DNA of 35,290 nucleotides from Mesorhizobium sp. CA14 (GCF_020165195.1 NZ_JAIUHR010000041.1:1-35290); one strand, 5' to 3'; positions 6,813 through 14,957 are shown, counted from the first letter of the stretch. Numbers and translations are program-made. The notes: generated by a model not told the origin, from the letters alone.

Positions 6813-8897
6813 TCAGCTCTCGTGGAAGTGATTGTAGACCAGCTTCGCCACATGCTCGGAAATGCCGTCGACCTTGACCAGGTCCTCGACCGCGGCGCGG
6901 CTGACCGCCTTGGCAGTGCCGAAGGCATGGAGCAGCGCGCGCTTGCGGCCGGGACCGATGCCGGCGATCTCGTCGAGCGGGCTCTTCACCATCTCGTTCT
7001 TGCGGCGGGCGCGGTGCGAGCCGATGGCGAAACGGTGCACCTCGTCCCGCAGGCGCTGGACGAAATAGAGCACCGGGTCGCGCACCGGCAGCATGAAGCT
7101 TTCCCTGCCCTTGACGAAGAAGCGCTCGCGGCCGGCGTCGCGGTCCTGGCCTTTGGCGATTCCTATTGCCGCGACGCGGTCCTCGATGCCGAGGTCGGCC
7201 AAGATCTGGCGCACCGCCGTCATCTGGCCCTGGCCGCCGTCGATCAGGATGACATCGGGCCAGGCCGGGAAGCCGCCATTGCCGGCGACCAGATCGTCAT
7301 CGCCGGTCTCATCCTGCGCGGTGGCGCCGGGCTGGACGTCGCCATGCTCCTTGAGCAGCCGCGAAAAGCGCCGCTGCATCACCTCGCGCATCATACCGAA
7401 ATCGTCGCCCGGCGTGATCTCGGTCGAGCGGATGTTGAATTTGCGGTACTGGTTCTTCACGAAACCTTCCGGTCCGGCAACGACCATGGCGCCCACCGCG
7501 TTGGTGCCCATGATGTGCGAGTTGTCGTAGACTTCGATACGCACCGGCGGCTTTTCCAGGCCGAAGGTCTCCGCAAAGCCCTTGAGCAGACGGGCCTGGT
7601 TCGAAGTCTCGGCCAGCCTGCGGCCGAGCGCCTCGCGCGCATTCTGCAGCGCGTGATCGGTCAGGTCCTTCTTCTCGCCGCGCTGCGGCACCGAAATCGT
7701 AATCTTGCGGCCGGCATGGGTGGAGAGCGCCTCGGCGAGCAGTTCCTGCTCCTGGGCGGCCTGGGACAGCAGCAGCGTGCGCGCCGGCAGCTTGTCGTCA
7801 TAGAATTGCGCCAGGAACGAGCCCAGCACCTCGGCCGGCTCCAGCGCCGGATCGGCCTTGGGGAAATAGGCGCGGTTGCCCCAGTTCTGGCCGGTGCGGA
7901 AGAAGAACACCTGGATGCAGGTCTGGCCGCCCTCCTGGTGGATGGCGAAGACATCGGCCTCCTCGACCGTCTGCGGGTTGATGCCCTGATGCGCCTGCAC
8001 ATGCGAGAGCGCCGCAAGCCGGTCTCGGTAGATCGCGGCGCGCTCGAAATCGAGTTCTTCCGCCGCCTGCTGCATGGCGGCCGAGATCTCGGTCTTCACC
8101 TTCTGGCTGCGGCCGGAGAGGAAATCCTTGGCCTCGGCGACGAGCTCGGCATAGCCCTGATGCGAGATCTCGCCGGTACAGGGACCGGCGCAGCGCTTGA
8201 TCTGATAGAGCAGGCACGGCCGCGTGCGGTTCTCGTAGAAGGAGTTGGTGCAGCTTCTGAGCAGGAAGGCACGCTGCAGCGAATTGATGGTGCGGCCGAC
8301 GGCGCCGGCGGAAGCGAAGGGACCGAAATAGTCGCCCTTGCGCGAGCGCGCGCCGCGATGCTTGTAGATGCCGGGCGAGACATGGTCGCCGGTGAGCAAG
8401 ATATAGGGGAAGGACTTGTCGTCCCGCATCAGCACGTTGAAACGGGGCCTCAGCCGCTTGATGAGATTGGCCTCGAGCAGCAGCGCCTCGATCTCGGTGC
8501 GGGTGACGACGAATTCCATCGTCGCCGTCTCGCGCACCATTCGGCCGATGCGGGCGGTGTGGAAGCGCCCCTGCGCGTAGTTGGTGACACGCTTCTTCAG
8601 GCTGCGCGCCTTGCCGACATAGAGCACATCGCCGGCGGCGTTCATCATGCGATAGACGCCGGGCTGGTTGGGCAGCCGCTTGACCAAGGTCTGGATCACC
8701 TCGGCGCCCACCATGCCGTCGGCGTCGCCGGCATGCGGCGTCCAGTCGATGGCCGTGAAGGCGACTTCGGGGCCGGTCGGGACGGACTCCGGTTCGACGA
8801 TCTCCTCCGCCGCCTCGTCCTCGATGTCGAGATCGACATCGGGCGGCAGATCGTCGGCGGCGCCGTTTCTTTTATGTCTTTGGACTGCGGGACTCAT
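6813..8897 (-). CDS. uvrC: Excinuclease ABC subunit C
   Basis: A 694-residue nucleotide-excision-repair nuclease that makes the 3' and 5' incisions around UvrB-bound lesions. An acidic, rhizobia-typical N-terminal extension of about 70 residues precedes the GIY-YIG domain (QPGVYRMMNAAGDVLYVGKA). Then come RPCLLYQIKRCAGPC, the UVR domain, the RNase-H-like C-terminal nuclease (IEVYDNSHIMGTNAVGAMVV, LIDGGQGQ, DEVHRFAI) and two helix-hairpin-helix motifs at the end (IAGIGPGRKRALLHAF, VDGISEHVAKLVYNHF). The start at 8897 overlaps the stop of the upstream SDR gene (ATGA), indicating coupling. Confidence 0.98.
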   Translation of the reverse strand: MSPAVQRHKRNGAADDLPPDVDLDIEDEAAEEIVEPESVPTGPEVAFTAIDWTPHAGDADGMVGAEVIQTLVKRLPNQPGVYRMMNAAGDVLYVGKARSLKKRVTNYAQGRFHTARIGRMVRETATMEFVVTRTEIEALLLEANLIKRLRPRFNVLMRDDKSFPYILLTGDHVSPGIYKHRGARSRKGDYFGPFASAGAVGRTINSLQRAFLLRSCTNSFYENRTRPCLLYQIKRCAGPCTGEISHQGYAELVAEAKDFLSGRSQKVKTEISAAMQQAAEELDFERAAIYRDRLAALSHVQAHQGINPQTVEEADVFAIHQEGGQTCIQVFFFRTGQNWGNRAYFPKADPALEPAEVLGSFLAQFYDDKLPARTLLLSQAAQEQELLAEALSTHAGRKITISVPQRGEKKDLTDHALQNAREALGRRLAETSNQARLLKGFAETFGLEKPPVRIEVYDNSHIMGTNAVGAMVVAGPEGFVKNQYRKFNIRSTEITPGDDFGMMREVMQRRFSRLLKEHGDVQPGATAQDETGDDDLVAGNGGFPAWPDVILIDGGQGQMTAVRQILADLGIEDRVAAIGIAKGQDRDAGRERFFVKGRESFMLPVRDPVLYFVQRLRDEVHRFAIGSHRARRKNEMVKSPLDEIAGIGPGRKRALLHAFGTAKAVSRAAVEDLVKVDGISEHVAKLVYNHFHES

Positions 8898-9658
8898 TCC
8901 ACCATGCCTGTCACATCCGGCGTCTGCCACGCAAGATGCTGGCCGCCGTCGAGCGCGATCATCTGGCCTGTCACCGAGCTGGCTTGCCAGAGATAGCGGA
9001 TCGTGGCGCCGAATTCGGGCAATTGCGGGCCGCGCTTCAGGATCAGGCCCTCGACCTGGCTTTCGAAATCATCGTCGTCCTGGCGCTTGTTCTTCAGTGT
9101 CGGCCCGGGCCCTATGGCGTTGACGCGAATGCGCGGCCCGAGCGCCTGCGCCAACATCTGCGTTTGCGTCCACAGCGCCGATTTCGATAGCGCATAGGAG
9201 AAATAGCGCGGCGTCGGCCGCCAGACGCGCTGGTCGATGATGTTGACGATCAGCCCCTCCTCGCCTTGCGGCAGCGCGCGGGCAAAGGTCCGCGCCAAAA
9301 GCGCCGGCGCCTTCACATGGATGGCGAAGTGGCGATCCCAGGCCTGCCAGTCGAAATCCTCCACCCGATCATCGACGAACAAGGACGCATTGTTGACCAG
9401 CAGCGTGACAGGGCCGAGCGCCGCTTGCGCACGACCGACGAGGCCGCTCACGGCGTCCATATCGGTGAGGTCGGCGGCAACCACGGCGGCACGGCCGCCC
9501 TCGCCCGCGATCTTCTTCGCCAGCGCCCCGGCCTCGTCGCTTGACCGGTTGGCATGGATGGCGACGGCGAACCCATTGGCGGCCAGATCCTCGACGATCG
9601 CCTTGCCGATCCGCCTTGCTCCACCCGTCACCAGCGCGACGGCTGTGGCTTGTCTCAT
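8894..9658 (-). CDS. SDR oxidoreductase, pteridine reductase/FolM-like
   Basis: A 254-residue short-chain dehydrogenase. The Rossmann motif is unusual, VTGGARRIGKAI, with Arg-Arg in place of the classic x-Gly, as in NADPH-dependent pteridine reductases. NNAS follows. The active-site Tyr and Lys are in YFSYALSKSAL, and the usual catalytic Ser is replaced by Asp in VNIIDQRVW. The Asp-Tyr-Lys triad is the signature of PTR1 and FolM, which reduce dihydropterins or dihydromonapterin. Substrate assignment is inferred. The stop overlaps the uvrC start by four bases. An upstream TTG at 9673 is less likely than the ATG chosen. Confidence 0.85.
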   Translation of the reverse strand: MRQATAVALVTGGARRIGKAIVEDLAANGFAVAIHANRSSDEAGALAKKIAGEGGRAAVVAADLTDMDAVSGLVGRAQAALGPVTLLVNNASLFVDDRVEDFDWQAWDRHFAIHVKAPALLARTFARALPQGEEGLIVNIIDQRVWRPTPRYFSYALSKSALWTQTQMLAQALGPRIRVNAIGPGPTLKNKRQDDDDFESQVEGLILKRGPQLPEFGATIRYLWQASSVTGQMIALDGGQHLAWQTPDVTGMVE

Positions 9659-10074
9659 GGTGTCAATCCTCAATCGGCTTCACGATTCCGGGAAGCCGGC
9701 ACAATGTGACGGGCCAAGCGTTAAATGCCATTTCCACCTGGGGCAGGAATGTGGCGAAGCGGCCCGGATCCATTTGCACCCCGCCGAATTCGGGGCACCG
9801 TTCACAGCAATATATGTCTCCAGACCCCTTGAACCAAGCGGTGTGCAGCGCAACATGATTAACCTGCTGACATTCGCTGTTGCGAAGATGCAACGTCACC
9901 TTTCGGCCTCATTCGTGCCTGGGAATGACCCAAGTTCAGGTTCGCTTCAGCCGCATTTCAGCACGACATTTGGAACCGTTGAGCGCCAAGCCCGTTTATC
10001 CCCCCGGACGGGCCGGGGCGTTTCATGAACAAAAAAAAGCCTAAGTGTCTTGTGGCTTAAGGAGAGTATAACCA
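9659..10074. other. Intergenic region upstream of the porin-family gene
   Basis: About 415 bp between divergent genes, and less GC-rich than its surroundings. Small hairpins are visible: GTTGC(9879-9883)/GCAAC(9890-9894), CCCCGG/CCGGGG near 10000-10018, and CCTAAG/CTTAAGG just before the omp gene. The last one's 3' arm takes in part of the ribosome binding site AAGGAGAG. No clear promoter hexamer pair was found. A 78-codon minus-strand frame here looks non-coding. Confidence 0.4.
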
Positions 10075-10728
10075 ATGAAGACCAATCTCAAATTCGCGCC
10101 GCTTGCCGCTGCGCTCGGGCTGTTCGCCTTTGGTGGCACCGCCTTTGCGGCTGACGTCGTTTCCGAAGAGCCGCCGGCTCCCGCCCCGGTTGCGGAGCTT
10201 CCGGTCGCTTCCTGGGCTGGCCCGTATGCCGGTATCAGCCTCGGCTACGGCTTCAGCGGCCATGCCGATGCTCGTGACGCCGGCGTCAATGTGAAGACCA
10301 AGGGCTTCATCGGCGGCGTGTTCGGCGGCTACAACTGGCAGCAGGAGAACTTCGTCTACGGCGCTGAAGCCGATCTCGGCTACAACGGCGTCAAGGGCGA
10401 CAGCGCTGGCATCAATGCCAAGGGCGGCCTCGAAGGCTCGCTGCGCGCTCGCCTCGGCTATGCCGTGACCCCGGAAATCCTGCTCTATGGCACCGGCGGT
10501 CTCGCCTCCAAGAACCAGAAGATCACGGATAGCTTCACCGCCACCGACGAGAGCAAGGCAATGCTCGGCTGGACGGCCGGTGTCGGCACCGACATCAAGA
10601 TCACGGACAACGTGTTCGGCCGCGTCGAGTACCGCTACACCGACTACGGCAACAAGGACTTCGGCGCCCTCGGCAACGTCAAGTCGAAGGACAACCGCGT
10701 CACGTTCGGCGTCGGTATGAAGTTCTAA
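10075..10728 (+). CDS. Outer membrane beta-barrel protein, Omp25/Omp31 family
   Basis: A 217-residue protein with a clear signal peptide (MKTNLKFAPLAAALGLFAFG, cleavage after GTAFA). A proline-rich linker follows, then an eight-stranded OmpA-like barrel: WAGPYAGISLGYGFSG, GFIGGVFGGYNWQQENFVYGA, GSLRARLGYAVTPEILLYGT, GRVEYRYTDYG and a terminal strand ending VTFGVGMKF, where the C-terminal Phe is the BAM signal. This is the group of Brucella Omp25/31 and rhizobial RopB-like proteins. It is probably a highly expressed structural outer-membrane protein. It has a strong ribosome binding site (AAGGAGAG) and is monocistronic, ending in a strong terminator. Confidence 0.95.
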   Translation: MKTNLKFAPLAAALGLFAFGGTAFAADVVSEEPPAPAPVAELPVASWAGPYAGISLGYGFSGHADARDAGVNVKTKGFIGGVFGGYNWQQENFVYGAEADLGYNGVKGDSAGINAKGGLEGSLRARLGYAVTPEILLYGTGGLASKNQKITDSFTATDESKAMLGWTAGVGTDIKITDNVFGRVEYRYTDYGNKDFGALGNVKSKDNRVTFGVGMKF

Positions 10729-10750
10729 GTCGTAGAAGCCACGACACGGA

Positions 10751-10780
10751 AAAGCCGGGCCTTGCGCCCGGCTTTTTTTG
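10751..10780 (+). terminator. Intrinsic terminator of the outer-membrane protein gene
   Basis: AAAGCCGGGC (10751-10760) pairs with GCCCGGCTTT (10765-10774) around a four-base loop, followed by a run of T to 10779. It lies 22 bases after the stop codon. Confidence 0.95.
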
Positions 10781-10810
10781 TGTCCGCGAAATCGACAAGC
10801 GTCGCGACCC

Positions 10811-11197
10811 TCAGTGGGTCCTCATTTTCGATCTCTTCGCCGGTTTGACCTTTGCCTTCGGCGGCAGCGTATCGACGAAGGCCAAGGCGCGATCGAGCCA
10901 ACCGGCGAGATCGGCATCGGTCGCCGTGCCTTCCGGCGCAACGCGGATATAGCCGTGCATCGAGCGCCCGCCCATCTCCATCGTGCTTGCATGAGGAAGT
11001 GCTGCGGCAGCCGCATGCGCGTCCTTGCCGACGCGCACCAGAAGCCCGCGCTTCGAGGTGCCGATCAGCATGTTGCCGTCGACCATGAAACAGGTGCCGC
11101 CGAACATCTTCTGTTCGGTGAAGGCGCGCCGGCCGAGGGCGGCACGAAGGCGCTCGACCATCGGGTCGGATGCGGCGCTGGTTGAGGGTTTTGCCAT
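10811..11197 (-). CDS. TfoX/Sxy N-terminal domain protein
   Basis: A 128-residue protein with the TfoX N-terminal domain: PMVERLRAALGRRAFTEQKM, FGGTCFMVDGNMLIGTSKRG, LLVRVG and MEMGGRSMHGYIRV. The C-terminus is Lys/Arg-rich (KAKVKPAKRSKMRTH) and may touch nucleic acid. In gammaproteobacteria TfoX/Sxy proteins activate competence genes. Stand-alone short versions in rhizobia have no shown role and should not be read as competence regulators. The start ATG at 11197 is preceded by GGGAGTGG. A longer frame from 11230 is less likely. Confidence 0.85.
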   Translation of the reverse strand: MAKPSTSAASDPMVERLRAALGRRAFTEQKMFGGTCFMVDGNMLIGTSKRGLLVRVGKDAHAAAAALPHASTMEMGGRSMHGYIRVAPEGTATDADLAGWLDRALAFVDTLPPKAKVKPAKRSKMRTH

Positions 11198-11263
11198 CTC
11201 ACCACTCCCACTTGGGTGAATGTCAGGCAAGCATGGAAGCCGGCAGCGTTCAAGACGGGACTT

Positions 11264-11316
11264 CCCCTTCTCCCCTCGTGTGAGAAGGTGGCCGAGCTAA
11301 GCTCGGACGGATGAGC
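11264..11316. repeat. REP-like repeat, copy 1
   Basis: The segment begins CCCTTCTCCCCTCGTGTGAG, passes through AAGGTGGCCGAGCTAAGCTCGG and ends ACGGATGAG. This is a known style of rhizobial extragenic repeat. A second copy lies 70 bp away in the opposite orientation, so the two together can form a long cruciform or transcript hairpin. Confidence 0.7.
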
Positions 11317-11386
11317 TCCAGCTTGACGTACACCTTAGTCAGTCTCAGGTGGGCGCCAAGTCTACCTGCGCCTCGCTCCCTCCAAC

Positions 11387-11446
11387 ACCCCTCATCCGTC
11401 TCGGCGCTGGGCGCCGATCCACCTTCTCCCACAAGGGGAGAAGGGA
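11387..11446. repeat. REP-like repeat, copy 2 (inverted)
   Basis: It begins CCCCTCATCCGTCTCGGCGC and ends with CACCTTCTCCCACAAGGGGA and GAAGG, the reverse of copy 1 at 11264-11316 with a diverged centre (GGCGCTGGGCGCC). It ends just downstream of the stop codon of the minus-strand GST gene and may help to stop or stabilise that transcript. Confidence 0.7.
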
Positions 11447-11453
11447 AGGCACC

Positions 11454-12050
11454 TTACCCCGGCACGCTGCCTTTCAATTCCGGAAACTTCTCATCAAACC
11501 TCGCGGCCCAGCGCACGAGCCGGCCGCGACCCTTCTCCCATTGGCCCGAAAAGCGCAGCGCGAGATACCCAAGGGTTGCGCGCAGCGCCATGTGGCCGGC
11601 GGTGATCTTCTTCGGCAGCTTCGGCGGGCTGGCGTTGATGAGGTCGAGCGCAGTGGTGATCTTCGTCCATTGCCGGTCGAGCCAGGGCTGATGGACCATC
11701 GCCTCCGGCCGCGTGCGCCGCTCATAGACCATCGACAGCGCACAGTCGCAGATGCCGTCCGCAAGCGCCTCCAGAACCTCCGCATCGAGCCGCTTGTCCG
11801 GGTTGCGCGGGAACAGCGCGCTCTTCGACAGGCGGTTGAGATGCTGGGTGATGGCGCGGCTGTCATGCACCGTGCGGCCATCGTCGAGCACCAGCACCGG
11901 GATCTTGCCGAGCGGATTGGCCGAGATCAGCTCGGCGGGTTTGTCCTCCGTCTTGACCGGCACAAGGTCGATGGCAATGCCGGCATAGGCGGCCGCCATA
12001 CGGACCTTCGAACTGTAGGGGGACGTGGAAGCATAGAGCAGTTTCGGCAT
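11454..12050 (-). CDS. Glutathione S-transferase
   Basis: A 198-residue two-domain GST. The N-terminal thioredoxin fold has LLYASTSPYSSKVRMAAAYA, with a Ser-rich active-site loop. ANPLGKIPVLVLDDGRTVHD carries the cis-Pro, and DSRAITQHL is the Asp-Ser glutathione site. The C-terminal helical domain includes ALADGICDCALSMVYERRTRP. It resembles the YibF/GstB-like bacterial GSTs; the substrate is unknown. The start at 12050 gives the standard N-terminus; an upstream start at 12104 would add 18 residues that do not fit the family. Confidence 0.93.
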   Translation of the reverse strand: MPKLLYASTSPYSSKVRMAAAYAGIAIDLVPVKTEDKPAELISANPLGKIPVLVLDDGRTVHDSRAITQHLNRLSKSALFPRNPDKRLDAEVLEALADGICDCALSMVYERRTRPEAMVHQPWLDRQWTKITTALDLINASPPKLPKKITAGHMALRATLGYLALRFSGQWEKGRGRLVRWAARFDEKFPELKGSVPG

Positions 12051-12149
12051 GATCGGGTTCCCAGTTGTTTGCGGCACTGTTGACCGATCGGGGTCCGACG
12101 GCAACCGCCAGCAGGCCGAAATCCTGCCGCCAGTCAGCTCTGATAGCCG

Positions 12150-12608
12150 CTATGTCAGAAGCCGCTCCATGACGATGGTTCGTTCGTCTCGATAGAAACT
12201 GTCGCGAACCGCGCGAAAACCGAGCCTGGAATAAAACGGCTCGGCGGTAACCGAGGAAGGCACGGTGAGTAACGTCACCCCGTTTGCCCGCGCCGCTTCC
12301 TCGATCGCGGCCATGAGCCGCCTGCCAACGCCGACGCGCTGCAATTGCGGATCGACGAAGACCGATCGAACCGTAGTCCCGTCGAGGCTGGCGGTGCCGA
12401 CTATCCTGTCGGCCGCGGCAGCGACAAGGACGTGGCGCTTCTTGAAAAACTGCAGCATGGCCGACGGGCTGAAACTCTGTTCAACGCGGGCAATGATGCC
12501 GGGCGTGTAATCCTTGGCGTTCGTCTGTCGCAGGGCAGCCACGATAACGCGGCTCACCGCTTCGGCGTCACCGTCGGCCGCCCGTCGAATATTCAGCTCC
12601 AAAGTCAT
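12150..12608 (-). CDS. GNAT family N-acetyltransferase
   Basis: A 152-residue single-domain GNAT. Motif A, the acetyl-CoA pyrophosphate loop, is VRSVFVDPQLQRVGVGRRLM with Q-R-x-G-x-G-x-x-L. Motif B is seen as AEPFYSRLGFRAVRDSFYRD. The N-terminus NIRRAADGDAEAVSRVI is usual. The acceptor (small molecule or protein N-terminus) cannot be told. It is closest in style to YafP/ElaA-like acetyltransferases. The ribosome binding site is weak. It lies alone between a GST and the H1-like gene, all on the minus strand. Confidence 0.92.
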   Translation of the reverse strand: MTLELNIRRAADGDAEAVSRVIVAALRQTNAKDYTPGIIARVEQSFSPSAMLQFFKKRHVLVAAAADRIVGTASLDGTTVRSVFVDPQLQRVGVGRRLMAAIEEAARANGVTLLTVPSSVTAEPFYSRLGFRAVRDSFYRDERTIVMERLLT

Positions 12609-12666
12609 GAATAACCGTCTTTCGCCTGGCCACCGGAGTGACCGTGCCTAGACGTGACGGCTGCCG

Positions 12667-12718
12667 CAACAAAAAAGCTCCCGGAAGTTTTGCTGGCCGC
12701 AAAATTTCCGAGAGCTTT
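12667..12718 (-). terminator. Long intrinsic terminator downstream of H1-like gene
   Basis: A nearly perfect 20-bp stem: AAAGCTCCCGGAAGTTTTGC (12674-12693) with GCAAAATTTCCGAGAGCTTT (12699-12718), one mismatch and one G-U pair. On the minus strand it is followed by TTTTTTGTTG. It terminates minus-strand transcription about 110 bases after the H1-like stop codon. Confidence 0.9.
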
Positions 12719-12827
12719 AGGAGGAGCGTCCGCTCCGACTCCGCTTGCCTTGATACCGAATTGGCGAGAGGGGTGCCTAAGCGGCACCCGCCCTCACCCG
12801 TTGCGGCAGCCAAGCGAAGCTGCGCGA

Positions 12828-13193
12828 TTACTTCTTGGCGGCCGGCTTCTTCGCCGGAGCCGCCTTCTTCACAGCGGCCGGCGCCTTGGCCGCGGCTGCC
12901 TTCATCGGAGCCTTGGCGGCGGGCTTGGCCGCTGCCTTCGCTGCCGGCTTCTTGGCGGCGGCGGGCTTGGCTGCTGCCTTCGCTGCCGGCTTGGCCGCTG
13001 CCTTGGCGGCGGGCTTTGCCGCGGCCTTCGCGGCCGGCTTGGCCGCAGGCTTCGCTGCCGCCTTGGCCGGAGCCTTGGCGGCCGCCTTCGGCGCCGTTGC
13101 CTTCTTCACTGCTGCAGGTTTCGCGGCAGCCTTAGCTGCCGGCTTCTTTGCCGGCGCTTTCGCCGCCGGCGCCTTGGTTGTCGTCTTTGCCAT
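12828..13193 (-). CDS. Lysine/alanine-rich histone H1-like protein
   Basis: A 121-residue, extremely low-complexity protein made mostly of Ala, Lys and Pro in repeated AAAKPAAK-like units. It has no globular domain, like the C-terminal tail of eukaryotic histone H1 and bacterial H1-like proteins (AlgP, BpH1, Hc1). It should bind DNA or RNA without sequence specificity and may compact the nucleoid; this is inferred from composition. The start has AAGGGG six bases upstream. The repeats in the DNA (GCCGCGGCC/CTTGGC units) make array length prone to change by slippage and keep other frames open by chance. Confidence 0.85.
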   Translation of the reverse strand: MAKTTTKAPAAKAPAKKPAAKAAAKPAAVKKATAPKAAAKAPAKAAAKPAAKPAAKAAAKPAAKAAAKPAAKAAAKPAAAKKPAAKAAAKPAAKAPMKAAAAKAPAAVKKAAPAKKPAAKK

Positions 13194-13575
13194 GCGATGC
13201 CCCTTGCGTTTTGCCGATGGTCGTGAGTGACCCGGCGTGTCTATGCATATCTGACTCGCGACTGTCTAGCCAGCGAAGCAACACAATGATTTTCAGTTAT
13301 TGAATTTTGGTTACACGAAACGCGTCCCGTTAAAAAATTGTGAGCGAATCTGTCACTTTCCAAGTGACGGCCCGCCGCACAGATTTTCGAGCGGCTTCTA
13401 TCGCCCGATCATCCATCCATCCGCAGCATAAGCTTGTATCGCAATGTGAGCAGAGTGCTCGCAATGGAGAACGCGCCGCCGAACGCCGGCTTCATCTTGT
13501 CCAGCGAAAACATCTACAGATGAATCGGCCAGGCGCGACGATCAAAGCTTAGGCGTTTGAAAGTGAGCTTCAAGC
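13194..13575. other. Intergenic region between H1-like and DinB genes
   Basis: About 380 bp, with an AT-richer block at 13280-13345 that stands out from the GC-rich surroundings and probably holds the H1-like promoter. I could not fix a -35/-10 pair. No gene, tRNA or strong hairpin was seen; a 70-codon plus-strand frame at 13340-13552 lacks coding features. Confidence 0.4.
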
Positions 13576-14124
13576 TCATATTCGAGCGCCGCCGTCAATC
13601 TCCGCCGGCTTGCGTTCACCCTGCAGGCGGCGCGCCGGCTCGAAGCGATGCAGATGAACGGCATAGGTGTCCCAGGGCGGCGAGACTGCGATCCCGGCCA
13701 GCATGCGGCCGATCTCGCCGCGATGGTAGCTGCCGTGCAGGACGACATGGGTCAGCATCTCCTGCCTCGTCATGCAACCCTCGTCGCCATCGGTGAAGGT
13801 GAAGGCGACCGGGTCGCCAAGCTCTTGCTCCAAAACGGTTTCGAGATAGTCGAGATACCAGCCGTCGATCTCGGCCAGGGCGGTGCGCAATGCGCGCGGC
13901 TCGGGCGTGTCCGGCGTATTGTCGCTCGCATAACCGTGGGCAACGCCCTTCAGATGCGCGGCAAAAATCCGCGACACGACATGGATATGGTTCATCAGAC
14001 GGATCGCGGCGTTGCGTATCCCAGGATCGCTCGAGGGGTCCATCGTGGCAAGCTTCTCCACCAGCTCATCATTCGCCCAGGCCTGGTAGGCGAGCATGCC
14101 CTTCAGCAAGGTCTTGGCACTCAT
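13576..14124 (-). CDS. DinB family protein
   Basis: A 182-residue four-helix-bundle protein. It starts MSAKTLLKGMLAYQAWANDE, has the first metal ligand in RLMNHIHVVSRIFAAHLKG, and the paired ligands in MLTHVVLHGSYHRGEIGRML (H-x3-H-x3-H type). These three His usually hold Ni or Zn. The family includes DNA-damage-inducible DinB of Bacillus and thiol-dependent transferases; the reaction here is unknown. It lies divergent from a TetR gene 71 bp away, which suggests that regulator controls it. A relative lies at 1-272. Confidence 0.92.
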   Translation of the reverse strand: MSAKTLLKGMLAYQAWANDELVEKLATMDPSSDPGIRNAAIRLMNHIHVVSRIFAAHLKGVAHGYASDNTPDTPEPRALRTALAEIDGWYLDYLETVLEQELGDPVAFTFTDGDEGCMTRQEMLTHVVLHGSYHRGEIGRMLAGIAVSPPWDTYAVHLHRFEPARRLQGERKPAEIDGGARI

Positions 14125-14195
14125 CTTTGCGGCCCCATTTGCGTTGGTGAAACGAATGTGAGTATCCTGTTTATATTCTCGGGAGACGGGCCAGC

Positions 14196-14819
14196 ATGTC
14201 TACTCGCATTGCAAAGCCGGCCGCACGCATGCGCAAACAGCCGCGCCAGGCGCGTTCGATCGCTACCGTCGAGGCGATCATCGAAGCCGGCGCTCACGTT
14301 CTGAGCGAGCTTGGCTGGGCGGGCTTCTCCACCAACAAAGTGGCGGAGACCGCCGGCGTCAGCATCGGCTCGCTCTATCAATATTTCCCCGACAAGCTCG
14401 CTCTGGTCGAAGCGATCCGGCGCCGTCACTTCGATCATGTGCTGTCGGTGGTTCGCGAAGCGGCGGCGGCGGAGAAGCCGCTCAAGCAATTCGCGCGCGA
14501 ACTGGTGCGCGGCATGATCGGCGCGCACGCGATCCATCCGACGCTGCACCAGGTGCTGCTCGACGAGGCGCCCGGCGACCGCGGCTCACGTGCCGCGCAT
14601 GCCTCGTTCCAGGCGCGCTATCTCGAACATTACACGGCGGCCGTCGCGCAGTATCGCAAGCGCCGCAAGGATACCGAGACGATGGCGCGCGTGCTCTCCT
14701 CGGCGGTCGAAGGCGTGATCCACAACGCGGCGCGGCGCAACATGCTCGACGCGCCGGAATTGCAGAAGCAGCTGGTCGAGCTGATCGAGGCTTACGTATC
14801 GGGCTGCAAGGCAGCCTAA
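14196..14819 (+). CDS. TetR/AcrR family transcriptional regulator
   Basis: A 207-residue repressor-type protein. The N-terminal helix-turn-helix spans about residues 15-62: ARSIATVEAIIEAGAHVLSE, then FSTNKVAETAGVSIGSLYQY and FPDKLALVEAI. The C-terminal ligand domain (about 80-200) is all helical with TMARVLSSAVEGVIHNAARR. The effector is unknown. A possible -10 (TATATT at 14172-14177) lies in the 71-bp gap shared with the divergent DinB gene. No clear palindromic operator was found there. A GGGAGACGGG lies before the ATG. Confidence 0.93.
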   Translation: MSTRIAKPAARMRKQPRQARSIATVEAIIEAGAHVLSELGWAGFSTNKVAETAGVSIGSLYQYFPDKLALVEAIRRRHFDHVLSVVREAAAAEKPLKQFARELVRGMIGAHAIHPTLHQVLLDEAPGDRGSRAAHASFQARYLEHYTAAVAQYRKRRKDTETMARVLSSAVEGVIHNAARRNMLDAPELQKQLVELIEAYVSGCKAA

Positions 14820-14957
14820 GTGAGCGGCAGCGGAGCTGGCTATGAGCGGGAGCTGCTTACATGGCTGCCGGCGGCGACCTCTGAAAGCCAGAAGCCAACT
14901 TCCGACAGGTCGGCGCAATGTAGCGCGCCTGCCTTAACTGCCTGTCAGGCAGCAAAC

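Noticed and set aside
6696..8996. A 766-codon open frame on the plus strand
   Set aside because: It is antisense to uvrC, whose domains are unmistakable. High GC at third positions keeps the opposite strand open; the translation is Leu/Ala/Asp-rich with no domain.
9663..9899. A 78-codon minus-strand frame upstream of the SDR gene
   Set aside because: No ribosome binding site and no family pattern, and it lies in a likely regulatory gap. A small Cys-containing protein cannot be fully excluded.
12828..13193. Possible CRISPR array or tandem-repeat locus
   Set aside because: The repeats are short codon-based Ala/Lys/Pro units of uneven length without unique spacers, so this is a low-complexity coding sequence.
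12654..13226. Long plus-strand frames rich in Arg, Leu, Gly or Ala, Phe
   Set aside because: They are the complementary readings of the repetitive H1-like gene. The minus-strand frame has the ribosome binding site, sensible Lys/Ala/Pro composition and a matching terminator.
13340..13552. A 70-codon plus-strand frame
   Set aside because: Composition is unlike the neighbours, no ribosome binding site was seen and no motif was recognised.
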